NCBI GenBank assembly: GCA_035455265.1
Contig: DATIFK010000222.1
Span: forward strand, 1-30,941
Direction of reading: 5' to 3'
DNA from: MGOM01 sp035455265
GTDB lineage: Bacteria > Chloroflexota > Anaerolineae > Anaerolineales > E44-bin32
DNA length: 30,941 nt
This document shows, one piece after another, positions 8,267-16,868 of the stretch. The translations under genes and the position numbers were made by a program. The notes beneath the pieces were generated by a model. It searched no databases. It was not told where the DNA came from and saw only the letters and a program-made list of their open reading frames with translations. The number at the start of each line of letters is the position of its first letter. Within the stretch, counting starts at the first letter, position 1.

Positions 8267-8770
8267 TCAGTCGGGATCCTCCATGTCCGGGATGGCGCGG
8301 TCGAAGGCACCTTGCGGCACGGCCACCGGCGTCGGACGGCCCCCGGGCGGCACCGGCACCAGCAGCATGTCCTTGGTGTAGATCGCGTCACGCCGGTCGG
8401 TGAACGACAGCTCGTAGTTGTGGCCGAGGATGACGGCCTCGGTCGGGCAGGCGTCCTCGCAGTAGCCGCAGAAGATGCAGCGCAGCATGTTGATCTCGTA
8501 AGTGCTGGCGTAACGCTCGCCCGGGGAATAGCGCTCGGCGTCGGTGTTCTCCGCCGATTCGACGAAGATGGCGTCCGCCGGGCAGGCGGCGGCACACAGC
8601 GCACAACCGATGCACTTCTCCAGCCCGTTCTCGTAGCGCTTGAGCTCGTGCCGGCCGCGGAACCGCGACCGCACCGGCCGCTTCACTTCGGGATACTGAT
8701 ACGTCACCGGAGGCTCGAACATGCTCCGGAAGGTCGTCCACAAGCCGCGCACCACACCCCAAATCGCCAT
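8267..8770 (-). CDS. nuoI: NADH-quinone oxidoreductase subunit I (two 4Fe-4S ferredoxin-type)
   Basis: 167 aa, peripheral-arm subunit carrying clusters N6a and N6b. Two full ferredoxin motifs are present: C53-x2-C56-x2-C59-x3-C63 (CIGCALCAAACPADAI) and C98-x2-C101-x2-C104-x3-C108 (CIFCGYCEDACPTEAV). An amphipathic N-terminal segment (about 1-25) should rest on the membrane next to NuoH. The gene starts 3 nt after the nuoH stop, so its ribosome site lies within nuoH. Confidence 0.97.
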   Translation of the reverse strand: MAIWGVVRGLWTTFRSMFEPPVTYQYPEVKRPVRSRFRGRHELKRYENGLEKCIGCALCAAACPADAIFVESAENTDAERYSPGERYASTYEINMLRCIFCGYCEDACPTEAVILGHNYELSFTDRRDAIYTKDMLLVPVPPGGRPTPVAVPQGAFDRAIPDMEDPD

Positions 8771-8773
8771 CCC

Positions 8774-9784
8774 TCACCCTCCCCGCACCACTACCAACAC
8801 CGCCGTCAGGACGACGTTCAACAACGCCAGGGGGAGCAGGATCTTCCACCCGAACGCCATCAACCGGTCGTAGCGAAAACGCGGCAGCGTCGCACGCAGC
8901 CACACCATCAACAGCAGCGGGACGATCACTTTCAGGAACAGGTAGATCGGGCCCAGCCACGGGATCTGCTCGACGCCGGGTCCCCAGTAGCCTCCCAGGA
9001 ACAGCGCTGCGGCAATGGCGCTGACCGCGATCATCTTGTCGTACTCGGCCATGAAGATCAGCGCGAACTTCATGCCCGAGTATTCGGAGTGGTAGCCGGC
9101 GGTCAGCTCCTGCTCGGCCTCCGGCATGTCGAATGGCGCCCGGTTGACCTCGGCGATCGAGGCCAGCACGAACACCAGGAACCCGATTGGCTGCCACAAG
9201 ACATACCACAGGGGCCGCTGGGCAACGACGATGTCGCGCAGGCTCATCGATCCCGCCAGGAGGATCGGCCCGACGAAGGCCAGGCCGAGCGCCAGCTCGT
9301 AGCTGATCATCTGCGCCGTCGAACGCAGACCGCCCATCAGCGCGTACTTGTTGTTCGACGACCATCCCGCCAGCACGATCCCATACACGCTGATCGACGA
9401 CACCGCCATCAGGTACAGCACGCCGACGTTGATCTGGTCCGCCAGGCCGAGCGACATCGTTCGGCCGAAGAGGGTGACATCGGGCCCGATCGGCAGCACC
9501 GCCAGGATGATCAAGGCCGGCAGCAGCGTGATGATCGGCGCCAGGACGAACAACACCTTGTCGGCGGAAGCCGGGATCAGCTCCTCCTTGAAGAACAGCT
9601 TGATGCCATCGGCCACCGGCTGGAGCAGACCGAAAGGCCCGGCGCGATTGGGGCCGATGCGCACCTGAATGCGCGCCAGCACGCGGCGTTCCAGGAGTGT
9701 CAGGTAGGCGAAGCCGGTCAGCAGCGTGAAGACGATCAGCCCCGACTTCACCGTCCACTCAATGAGAAGGGCCGTGTCCATCAT
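8774..9784 (-). CDS. nuoH: NADH-quinone oxidoreductase subunit H
   Basis: 336 aa with eight or more membrane helices; it forms the floor of the quinone chamber. Conserved signatures are ERRVLARIQVRIGPNRAGP at 32-50 and AEVNRAPFDMPEAEQELTAG at 211-230, with EYSGMKFALIFMAEY following; these acidic loops line the quinone site. Two ATG codons stand in tandem (9782-9784 and 9779-9781); either gives a normal protein. The start is 8 nt after the nuoG stop. Confidence 0.96.
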   Translation of the reverse strand: MMDTALLIEWTVKSGLIVFTLLTGFAYLTLLERRVLARIQVRIGPNRAGPFGLLQPVADGIKLFFKEELIPASADKVLFVLAPIITLLPALIILAVLPIGPDVTLFGRTMSLGLADQINVGVLYLMAVSSISVYGIVLAGWSSNNKYALMGGLRSTAQMISYELALGLAFVGPILLAGSMSLRDIVVAQRPLWYVLWQPIGFLVFVLASIAEVNRAPFDMPEAEQELTAGYHSEYSGMKFALIFMAEYDKMIAVSAIAAALFLGGYWGPGVEQIPWLGPIYLFLKVIVPLLLMVWLRATLPRFRYDRLMAFGWKILLPLALLNVVLTAVLVVVRGG

Positions 9785-9792
9785 CGTCTCCG

Positions 9793-12300
9793 TCAGCCGG
9801 CGGCGCGGATCTCGACCCGAACCGGCTCGATCAGGGCGATGCCGACGCTGCGGGGCAGCAGGGCTGCGCCGGCCGGGCATCCGTCGACGACGTCCGCCGG
9901 CAGACGCTCGACTCGCCCATCCCAGCGCACCTCGACCGTTTGCCCGGATTGAATCCCAAGTCGACTCGCGTCGGAAGGCGAGAGCTCCAGGCGGGCCGAT
10001 GCCAGCCTGTGCCGCAGCGTGTCCGAGGGAAGCACGGTGGCGCCGCGGTCGTACAGCCGCTCGACCGGCACCAGCAGCATGCCTTCGCCGGCGATCGCAG
10101 ACGCAGCCTTCGGTGCCTGGGCCTCCAGCCGGCCGCCCGATTCCGCACCGCTGAGGAGGCTGACCCCCAGGCCCTGCCGATTGTCGTAGGACGTGCCCCC
10201 GAAGTAGAGGTCCGGTCCACCAACCACGGGCCATTGCTCGTCGACGCGCGCCAGGGCCGGATAGGTGACGTCGGCGTAGCCGGGCGCCTCGCGCCGAATG
10301 GCCTCCATGACCTCCGCCGGCGACGCCGGATCGAACGTTTGACCCAGCCGCCGGCCGACCTCGGCCAGGATCTGCCAATCCGGGCGCGCCTCTTTGAGGG
10401 GCGGCACGGCCGGATAGAAACGCTGCACCCGGCGCAGGCCGGAGGTGTAGGTGCCCTCGCGCTCGACGAAGGACTGGGCCGGGAAGACGACGTCAGCGCG
10501 CCCGGCCGTCGCCGTCCGGAACAGCTCCTGGACAATGACGAACCCGGCGCCGTCTAGCGCCTCGGCCGCCGCGGGATCGTCTTCCGCCGGACTGCTGGCG
10601 ACGACGTAGACGGCGCCAGCGCCCTTCAGGGCGGCCGCCACGCCGCCGGGGTGCGGCCGCAGGCCCATGTCCCATGCTCCCTGCCAGTTGCCAGCCGGCC
10701 CGACGGCCACCAACCCGTTGTTGGGCTTGCCGACGTGGCCCGTCGTCTCGAGCAACTGCCCGCACGCATTCGCCAGCGCTGTCGAGGCGTCCGCGGTCAG
10801 GCCATCGCCGCCGTAGAACACCAACAGGTTGGCCGCCTCCGCCAGGGCTTTGCCGGCGGCGGCCACGGCTTCGCTGCGATCGACTTTCCCCGAGGCCTTG
10901 CCCGTGGCACCCTGAAGCAGGCCCTTGAGCGTCTCCATTTCTCGGCCGTAGGCATACTGGAGAAGGAATCGCGCCTCGCCATCGAGCTTCGTCGGACGGG
11001 CGTTCGCCAGGACGAGGGTCGCACCGCGTTGGGCTGCCTGACGCAACGCCAGATACCAGACAGGCGCTTCCTGATGGAGGTCACTGGCGATGACCAGAAC
11101 CGCATCGCCAGCCTTCAAGTCCGCCAACCGCGTGCCCGCGCCGGGCCCGACCGCCTGGACCACATCGCCGCCGCCCAGAGAACGATCCAGCCAGGCGTGC
11201 CCGCCCAACTTGTCGACAAGCGATCGCAAAAGGAATAGGTCCTCGTTGGAGGCGCGGACCCCGCCGATGCCCACGACCGCGACGCCGGCGGCCCGTAGAC
11301 CGACGGCGGCCGCGTCGAGCGCGGTCTCCCAATCGGTCTCCTCCAACTGGCCATTCCGCCGGACCAGCGGCTTGGTCAGGCGCTGATCGCTGGTGGCAAA
11401 GTGGTGGGCGAAACGGCCCTTGTCGCAGATCCAGATCTCGTTGACGGCCTCGTTCTGCCGCGGCATGACGCGCTTGATGACTTCCCGGCCCTGGGTGCGC
11501 GCCTCGCGGCGTGTGTTGAGGGTCAGGTTGCAGCCCACCGGGCAGTGGGGGCAGATCGAGGCGGCGGCGTTCATTTCCCAGGGGCGAGCGCCGAATCGGA
11601 AGTCGGCCGTGGTCAGCGCCCCGACCGGGCAGATGTCGGTCGTATTGCCCGAGAAGATCGAGTCGAATCCCGGATCCGAGAAGGTGACGATCTCCAGCTG
11701 GCGGCCGCGCTCGAAGAATCCGATCACCGGGTCGCCGACGATCTCCTCCTGGAAGCGGATGCAGCGCGCGCACTGGATACAGCGCTCGCGGTCGAGGAAG
11801 ATCAGCTCGCCCAGGGGCACGCGCTTGTCGAGGTGGATCTTGTCGTCGTAGAGGAAGCGGCTCCGGCCCGGCCCGTGGGCCATCGTCAGGTTCTGCAGCG
11901 GGCACTCGCCCCCCTTGTCGCACACCGGGCAGTCGAGCGGGTGCGACGTCAGCAGGAATTCGACGATCTCGCGCCGCCCCTCGATCGCCTTCTCACTCTG
12001 GACCCGCACGTCCCACCCTTCGCCTACCGGCGTGGTGCAGGCCGTCTCGAGTTTCGGGCCGTACTGCAGGACCGGCCGGCCCTCGGCGTCGCGGACGAGT
12101 TCGCCCGTGGCACGGTCCTTGGTCGGCCTTCCGATCTCGACCAGGCACATGCGGCACATGCCCACCGGCTCCATTTTGGGGTGGTAGCAGAAGACGGGGA
12201 TGTCGACGCCGGCCCGCTTGGCGGCGTCGACGATCAACGTGCCCGGCGGAACGGCGACGGGATTGCCGTCGAAGGTCAGATGAACCAGGCCGTCGCTCAT
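9793..12300 (-). CDS. nuoG: NADH-quinone oxidoreductase subunit G
   Basis: 835 aa from the ATG at 12300, which overlaps the nuoF stop (ATGA); a longer frame begins upstream but that part is nuoF sequence in another frame. Residues 38, 49, 52 and 88 (Cys) bind the 2Fe-2S cluster N1b. H120-x3-C124-x2-C127-x5-C133 is the His-ligated N5 site. C174, C177, C180 and C224 fit N4. C250-x2-C253-x3-C257 with C292 matches the off-pathway N7 cluster, found in only some lineages (E. coli and Thermus have it). Residues from about 245 on are molybdopterin-oxidoreductase-like but serve a structural role in complex I. Confidence 0.96.
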   Translation of the reverse strand: MSDGLVHLTFDGNPVAVPPGTLIVDAAKRAGVDIPVFCYHPKMEPVGMCRMCLVEIGRPTKDRATGELVRDAEGRPVLQYGPKLETACTTPVGEGWDVRVQSEKAIEGRREIVEFLLTSHPLDCPVCDKGGECPLQNLTMAHGPGRSRFLYDDKIHLDKRVPLGELIFLDRERCIQCARCIRFQEEIVGDPVIGFFERGRQLEIVTFSDPGFDSIFSGNTTDICPVGALTTADFRFGARPWEMNAAASICPHCPVGCNLTLNTRREARTQGREVIKRVMPRQNEAVNEIWICDKGRFAHHFATSDQRLTKPLVRRNGQLEETDWETALDAAAVGLRAAGVAVVGIGGVRASNEDLFLLRSLVDKLGGHAWLDRSLGGGDVVQAVGPGAGTRLADLKAGDAVLVIASDLHQEAPVWYLALRQAAQRGATLVLANARPTKLDGEARFLLQYAYGREMETLKGLLQGATGKASGKVDRSEAVAAAGKALAEAANLLVFYGGDGLTADASTALANACGQLLETTGHVGKPNNGLVAVGPAGNWQGAWDMGLRPHPGGVAAALKGAGAVYVVASSPAEDDPAAAEALDGAGFVIVQELFRTATAGRADVVFPAQSFVEREGTYTSGLRRVQRFYPAVPPLKEARPDWQILAEVGRRLGQTFDPASPAEVMEAIRREAPGYADVTYPALARVDEQWPVVGGPDLYFGGTSYDNRQGLGVSLLSGAESGGRLEAQAPKAASAIAGEGMLLVPVERLYDRGATVLPSDTLRHRLASARLELSPSDASRLGIQSGQTVEVRWDGRVERLPADVVDGCPAGAALLPRSVGIALIEPVRVEIRAAG

Positions 12301-13553
12301 CGCCCGTTCCCCAAATGCGCGGCGAAGTCCGGGCGGAAGCGCTCGATCCCGGAGAGCACCGGCATGACCGAGAACTCGCCCAGCGGGCAAAGACACTTGT
12401 TCTGCATGCCGCGGGCGACGGCCTCAAGCAGGCTGATGTCGGCCTCGACCGCGCCGCCGGCGTGCAGCCGGTCGATGAGATGCAGCATCCAGTAGGTGCC
12501 CTCACGGCAAGGGGTGCATTTGCCGCACGATTCGTGTTTGAAGAAGCGAGTCGTCTTCCACGCCACCCAGGCGATGTCGACCGTCTCATCCATGATGATG
12601 ACCGAGGCCGAGCCCAGCATCGATCCCACCTTGGGCAGCGACTCGTAGTCCATGGGTGTGTCGAGGATTTCGTCGGTGGCCCGCAGAAGCGGCGCCGAGG
12701 CTCCGGCGGGCAGGATGGCTTTGATGGCGCGGCCGCCTGGAATGCCGCCCCCGTGCTCGAAGATCAGCGTCCGGAACGTAGTGCCCAGCGGGAGCTCGTA
12801 GTTGCCGGGGTTGTTGACGTGCCCGGAGAGGCAGAAGACTTTGGGTCCCGGGCTCTGCGCCGTGCCAATGGTTCGGTACCAATCCGCGCCGCGACTGAGG
12901 ATGGGCGGCAGGTTGGTCAACGTCTCGACATTGTTGACCACGGTCGGCTTGCCGTAGAGACCCTTGGCGGCCGGGAACGGCGGGCGCAGGCGCGGCTGCC
13001 CGAGCTTGCCCTCCAGCGACTCGAGCAGGGCCGTTTCTTCGCCGCAGATGTAGGCCCCCGCCCCAAGGTGCACGACCACTTTGAGGCTGTAGGGGCTTCC
13101 GAAGAGGTTGCGGCCGAGCAGCCCACGTTCTTCGAGTTCTGCGATTCGTTCTTCGAGTCGGTGCGCCAGATCCCAGAACTCGCCGCGGCAGTAGATGTAG
13201 GCCTCGTTGGCCTGGGCGGCGTAGGCGCACAGGGCTACCCCTTCCAGGAACTGGTAGGGATTGCGCTCCATGAGTTCCCGGTCTTTGAATGTGCCGGGCT
13301 CGGACTCGTCGGCATTCACGACGACGTAGCGCGGGAAGACATTCGGCGCCAGGAAGCTCCACTTGACCCCGGCGGGGAACCCGGCGCCGCCCCGCCCGCG
13401 CAACCCCGAGGCCTTGACGATATCGATGACCTCGGCCGGGGTCTTGCCCGTGACCGTCTGGCGCAGCGCCTCGAAACCGCCGTGCTTCAGATAGACGTCG
13501 AGCTGATCGATGTCGGGAATGTCGCGGTGGCGCAGCAGGATGTGTTCAGCCAT
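12297..13553 (-). CDS. nuoF: NADH-quinone oxidoreductase subunit F (NADH- and FMN-binding)
   Basis: 418 aa. This subunit oxidises NADH and passes electrons via FMN to cluster N3. The Gly-rich flavin/NADH motifs are clear: GRGGAGFPAGVKW at 53-65 and GAGAYICGEETALLESLEG at 164-182. N3 ligands are C343-x2-C346-x2-C349 (ESCGKCTPCREG) and, by alignment with the usual CxLG, C389 (an extra Cys lies at 387). The start overlaps the end of nuoE by 8 nt, and its own stop overlaps nuoG by 4 nt, so E, F and G are translationally linked as the NADH dehydrogenase module. Confidence 0.97.
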   Translation of the reverse strand: MAEHILLRHRDIPDIDQLDVYLKHGGFEALRQTVTGKTPAEVIDIVKASGLRGRGGAGFPAGVKWSFLAPNVFPRYVVVNADESEPGTFKDRELMERNPYQFLEGVALCAYAAQANEAYIYCRGEFWDLAHRLEERIAELEERGLLGRNLFGSPYSLKVVVHLGAGAYICGEETALLESLEGKLGQPRLRPPFPAAKGLYGKPTVVNNVETLTNLPPILSRGADWYRTIGTAQSPGPKVFCLSGHVNNPGNYELPLGTTFRTLIFEHGGGIPGGRAIKAILPAGASAPLLRATDEILDTPMDYESLPKVGSMLGSASVIIMDETVDIAWVAWKTTRFFKHESCGKCTPCREGTYWMLHLIDRLHAGGAVEADISLLEAVARGMQNKCLCPLGEFSVMPVLSGIERFRPDFAAHLGNGR

Positions 13554-14046
13554 CCGACCCGCCTCGCCGCGTCTGCTCGATCCACGCCATGGCCGACTCG
13601 ATCGTCTGGTTCTCGTGGTAGTGGATGCCTCGCTCGTCCTGCGACTGGAACATCGGGGCCTTGTCGCAACCGGCCAAGCACATCACGCCCTCGACGGTGA
13701 CGGCGCCGTCGGGGGTCGTCTCGCCCAGGCGGATGCCCAGATTGGCGCACACCGTCTCGGCCATCGTCTCGGCGCCGCGCAGGGCGCACGGCAGATCGAC
13801 ACAGATCTGCATCCGAACCTTGCCGCCCGGTTGATCGTGGTACAGGGTGTAGAACCCGACCAACGAGCCAACCTGCGTCGGGCTGGCCCCGACCAGCGAA
13901 GCGACTTCCTGCAGGGCAGCCGGCGTCAGATAGCCGTACGCCTGCTCCGCCAGGTAGAGCAGCGGCATGGCGGCCGAGCGCTTCTGGTCCGCCGGGTAGC
14001 GGGCCAGGATGGCTTCGATCTCCGACGAGTGAGTGTCCTTGAGCAC
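13546..14046 (-). CDS. nuoE: NADH-quinone oxidoreductase subunit E
   Basis: 166 aa with a GTG start at 14046, chosen because a GGAGAG ribosome site lies 5 nt upstream and the first residues (MLKDTHSSEIEAILARYP) match the family N-terminus. Longer upstream frame is nuoD sequence. It has a thioredoxin-like fold binding 2Fe-2S cluster N1a with ligands C82, C87 (ICVDLPCAL), C123 and C127 (VMCLAGCDKAP). It pairs with NuoF at the tip of the peripheral arm. Confidence 0.96.
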   Translation of the reverse strand: MLKDTHSSEIEAILARYPADQKRSAAMPLLYLAEQAYGYLTPAALQEVASLVGASPTQVGSLVGFYTLYHDQPGGKVRMQICVDLPCALRGAETMAETVCANLGIRLGETTPDGAVTVEGVMCLAGCDKAPMFQSQDERGIHYHENQTIESAMAWIEQTRRGGSDG

Positions 14047-14051
14047 GTCGT

Positions 14052-14057
14052 CTCTCC
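14052..14057 (-). promoter_or_regulatory. Ribosome binding site fixing the nuoE GTG start
   Basis: On the minus strand GGAGAG is followed by ACGAC and then GTG. This decides the nuoE start, since no ATG exists at a suitable position. Confidence 0.75.
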
Positions 14058-14069
14058 GGCAGCCGTCGT

Positions 14070-15302
14070 CTAGCGGTCTACGTCTCCCAGCACGATGTCC
14101 AGGCTGCCGATGATGCCGACCAGGTCGGCCACCAGGTGGCCGCGCGACAGCTGCGGCAGCGCCTGCAGGTTGGCGAAGCTCGGCGTGCGGAAGTGCACGC
14201 GGTGCGGCTTCGGTCCTCCGTCGCCCTCCAGGAAACAGCCCAACTCGCCGCGCGGCGACTCGACGGCCACGAACACACTTCCGGCCGGCGCCGAAAACCC
14301 TTCCGTCCACAGCTTGAAGTGATGGATCAAGGCTTCCATGCTCTCGCCGAGCTCGGAGCGCGGCGGCGGGACGAACTTCCGGTTGTTGCTCTGGACCGGC
14401 CCGGACGGCAGCTTGCGCAGGGCCTGGTCGACGATGCGGAGCGACTGCCGCATTTCTTCCATGCGGCATCGATACCGGTCGTAGACATCCCCGTTGGAGC
14501 CCACGGGAATGTCGAACTCGTAATGCTCGTAACCGCAGTAGGGCTGCGCCTTGCGCAGATCCCACGCCACACCCGAGCCGCGCAGCGACGGCCCGGTCAG
14601 GCCGGCGCGCAGCGCCTCCGGCCCGGAGATCACGCCGATCTTGCGGGTGCGGTCGATCCACAGCGGGTTGTCCGTCAGCAGGGCTTCGTACTGGGCGATG
14701 CGACCGGGCATCAGCTCGAGGATCGAGCGGACGGCCGGCTCGAATTCAGGCGGGACGTCGCGCCACAGGCCGCCCGGGCGGAAGTACGACGTCATCATGC
14801 GCTGCCCCGAGCACATCTCGAGCACGTCGAGGATGCGCTCGCGCTCGCGGAAGCAGTACAGGAACACCGACATGGCCGCCAGGTCGAGGGCGTGGGTGCC
14901 GAGCCACACCAGATGGGAGGCGATGCGCTGCAATTCGGTCAGGATCACGCGGATGACCTGCGCCCGCACGGGGACGTCGAGGTCGACCAGTTTCTCGATG
15001 GCCAGTACGTAGACCAGGACGTTCCCCATCGTGTTGAGGTAGTCCATGCGATCGGTCATCACGATCGCCTGGGTGTAGTTCTTGGCTTCCATGTTCTTCT
15101 CGATGCCGGTGTGCAGGAAGCCGATATCGGGAATGCAGTTCACAACCTTCTCGCCGTCCAGCTCGAGCAGCAGGCGCAGCACCCCGTGGGTGCTGGGATG
15201 CTGCGGGCCCATGTTGAGGAGCATCGTCTCGCCTTGCAGAACGCGGTCAGAGACGAGATGCTTCAGCTCATCAACGGTGACATCCATCTGTGTCAGGCCC
15301 AT
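14070..15302 (-). CDS. nuoD: NADH-quinone oxidoreductase subunit D
   Basis: 410 aa, the 49-kDa homologue related to the large subunit of [NiFe] hydrogenases; it holds the quinone head-group site with NuoB. The quinone-contacting loop GPQHPSTHG (H35, H39) is intact. Other family blocks are DIGFLHTGIEKNMEAK, MVTDRMDYLNTMGN-like sequence (IVMTDRMDYLNTMGN), GPSLRGSG and VESPRGELGCFLEGDG. The hydrogenase Ni ligands are absent, as expected for complex I. A start five codons later (MDVTVDEL) is possible. It lies 18 nt after nuoC. Confidence 0.97.
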   Translation of the reverse strand: MGLTQMDVTVDELKHLVSDRVLQGETMLLNMGPQHPSTHGVLRLLLELDGEKVVNCIPDIGFLHTGIEKNMEAKNYTQAIVMTDRMDYLNTMGNVLVYVLAIEKLVDLDVPVRAQVIRVILTELQRIASHLVWLGTHALDLAAMSVFLYCFRERERILDVLEMCSGQRMMTSYFRPGGLWRDVPPEFEPAVRSILELMPGRIAQYEALLTDNPLWIDRTRKIGVISGPEALRAGLTGPSLRGSGVAWDLRKAQPYCGYEHYEFDIPVGSNGDVYDRYRCRMEEMRQSLRIVDQALRKLPSGPVQSNNRKFVPPPRSELGESMEALIHHFKLWTEGFSAPAGSVFVAVESPRGELGCFLEGDGGPKPHRVHFRTPSFANLQALPQLSRGHLVADLVGIIGSLDIVLGDVDR

Positions 15303-15320
15303 CAGGCTGCCTCTACCCGC

Positions 15321-15842
15321 TCACTCGCGCGCGTACGGCTTGCGACGGTCGATCTCGTCGTAGTTGAAGGTGAACTGGACCTCTTCGTAACCTTGCGGCT
15401 GATCCTTGCGCAGCGGATGGCCGACCCAATCGTAGGGCAGCAGGATGCGCCGCAGGTCGGAATGGCCGCGGAAGGTGATGCCGAAAAGATCGAAGACCTC
15501 GCGTTCGTGCCAGTTCGCCGCCGGGAAGACCGGCTCCAGGCTGTCGATCTCGGCTGAATCCCCAGGCAGGCGGGCGCGCAGTCCCAGGAAGACGTTGTGC
15601 TTGAAGCTGTAGAGCTGGTAGACGACCGAGAAGCGCGGTTCCTCCGGCCAGCGATCGGTGGCCGTCAGGGCGGCCAGGAAGTTGAAGTCGAGCTCGGCGT
15701 CATCGTGCAGCCGACGGACCGCCGCCAGCAGGCTCTCCCGCCCCAACTCGACGGTCGTCTCGCCGCGGAAGACGTCGACCGAGGCGATCGCCGTCCCGAG
15801 CGCCGTGCGCAATGCTTCGACCGCCTTGTCCACGTGGTTCAT
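15321..15842 (-). CDS. nuoC: NADH-quinone oxidoreductase subunit C
   Basis: 173 aa, the 30-kDa homologue and a structural subunit of the peripheral arm. The signature WHEREVFDLFGITFRGH (111-127) followed by DLRRILLPYDWVGHPLRKD is complete. The ATG at 15842 is preferred over an in-frame GTG three codons upstream because an AAGGTGG ribosome site is 5 nt before it. NuoC and NuoD are separate genes here, not fused as in E. coli. Confidence 0.96.
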   Translation of the reverse strand: MNHVDKAVEALRTALGTAIASVDVFRGETTVELGRESLLAAVRRLHDDAELDFNFLAALTATDRWPEEPRFSVVYQLYSFKHNVFLGLRARLPGDSAEIDSLEPVFPAANWHEREVFDLFGITFRGHSDLRRILLPYDWVGHPLRKDQPQGYEEVQFTFNYDEIDRRKPYARE

Positions 15843-15847
15843 CGTTT

Positions 15848-15854
15848 CCACCTT
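15848..15854 (-). promoter_or_regulatory. Ribosome binding site fixing the nuoC ATG start
   Basis: AAGGTGG on the minus strand lies 5 nt before the ATG at 15842 and overlaps the alternative GTG start, which argues against the longer form. Confidence 0.75.
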
Positions 15855-15885
15855 GACCGGTCGACCCGGGGGTCTTCGCCCGGGG

Positions 15886-16368
15886 TTAGGCCCAGTCGCG
15901 CAGCTTCTCCCCGCGGACCTTCTCGTGCAGCGTCAGGATCCCGTGGATCAACGCCTCGGGCCGCGGCGGGCAGCCGGCGACGTACACGTCGACCGGCACT
16001 ACCTCATCCACGCCCGGCACGATGGCGTAGTTGTTGAAGACGCCACCGCAGGAGGCGCAGTCGCCCATCGAGATAACCCACTTCGGATCCGGCATCTGGT
16101 CGTACAGCCGCCGCAGCACCGGCGCCATCTTGCGCGAGACTCGCCCGGCGACGATCATCAGATCGCTCTGGCGCGGCGAGGCGCGCATCAGCTCCATACC
16201 GAAGCGGCTCAGATCGTACTCCGAGGCCTGGGCCGCCATCATCTCAATGGCGCAGCATGCCAGGCCGAACAACATCGGCCACATCGCGTACGTGCGGCTC
16301 CAGTTGACAGCCTTCTCCAGCGAGGTCGTGACCACGCCCATATTGCCGAGTTTTTGCTCTACTCCCAT
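15886..16368 (-). CDS. nuoB: NADH-quinone oxidoreductase subunit B
   Basis: 160 aa from the ATG at 16368, which has GGGAG 7 nt upstream; a GTG seven codons earlier is in frame but lies deeper in nuoA. It carries the terminal cluster N2: C38-C39 (GLACCAIEMM), C104 (MGDCASCGG) and C133 (AGCPPRPE). The spacings of 65 and 29 residues equal those of E. coli NuoB. It overlaps nuoA by 10 nt, giving tight coupling. Confidence 0.97.
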   Translation of the reverse strand: MGVEQKLGNMGVVTTSLEKAVNWSRTYAMWPMLFGLACCAIEMMAAQASEYDLSRFGMELMRASPRQSDLMIVAGRVSRKMAPVLRRLYDQMPDPKWVISMGDCASCGGVFNNYAIVPGVDEVVPVDVYVAGCPPRPEALIHGILTLHEKVRGEKLRDWA

Positions 16369-16715
16369 TCCATCGCTCCCGTCTTCCACGCGTAAATGTA
16401 CCCCACCAGTAGGATGATGATGAACACGCCCATCTGGACCAGGCCGGACCGGCCCAATTCGCGCAGGATGACAGCCCAGGGCAGCAGGAACACGATTTCG
16501 ATGTCGAACAGGATGAAAAGGACGGCCATCAAGTAGAAGTGGACGGGGACGCGGCGGCGGCCGGGACCGTACGGACGCATGCCGGACTCATACGGCGCGC
16601 CCTTGCGCTCCGTCGGCCGGCGCGGGCCGATCAGGTGGCCCAACCCGATGGCGATGAAACCGATTGCCAGCGATACCAAGATCAGGATCAGTATGGGCAG
16701 GAACTCGCTTGGCAT
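16359..16715 (-). CDS. nuoA: NADH-quinone oxidoreductase subunit A
   Basis: 118 aa with three membrane helices. Its conserved loop reads APYESGMRPYGPGRRRVPVH and leads into FDIEIVFLLPWA, whose acidic residues belong to the E-channel. First gene of the 14-gene nuo operon, in the canonical order A to N. The ATG is preceded by GAGGGG at a short distance. Upstream is a 153-nt gap to rpoD holding a probable promoter and an inverted repeat. Confidence 0.97.
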   Translation of the reverse strand: MPSEFLPILILILVSLAIGFIAIGLGHLIGPRRPTERKGAPYESGMRPYGPGRRRVPVHFYLMAVLFILFDIEIVFLLPWAVILRELGRSGLVQMGVFIIILLVGYIYAWKTGAMEWE

Positions 16716-16769
16716 CCGCCCCTCAAACGAGCCCAGGGCATCGAGGATTTTGGGATAGGGCTCTATTGG

Positions 16770-16790
16770 GAATGTCCGTACATTCTATCA
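16770..16790 (-). promoter_or_regulatory. Probable nuo promoter (extended -10) with overlapping inverted repeat
   Basis: On the minus strand TGATAGAAT (16782-16790) is an extended -10 (TGn-TANAAT). No -35 at normal spacing is visible; CTGACA lies 21 nt upstream. A perfect inverted repeat GAATGT-CCGT-ACATTC (16770-16785) overlaps the -10 and the likely start point, a position suited to a repressor. The 5' leader would be about 60 nt. Read-through from rpoD is also possible. Confidence 0.5.
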
Positions 16791-16868
16791 CAATGGAAAG
16801 CCGCCGGTTGTCAGCGGTCGGCAACGCAGACCTTCCATCCCTGGCGCTATGGATTCTGACTCAGGGCT

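Noticed and set aside
12301..12396. 32-codon N-terminal extension of nuoG
   Set aside because: This is the end of nuoF read in another frame; the ATGA overlap at 12297-12300 fixes the start.
16770..16800. Rex operator upstream of nuoA
   Set aside because: Only the half-site TTGTGA is present; the second half (TTCACAA) is missing, so a Rex site cannot be supported.
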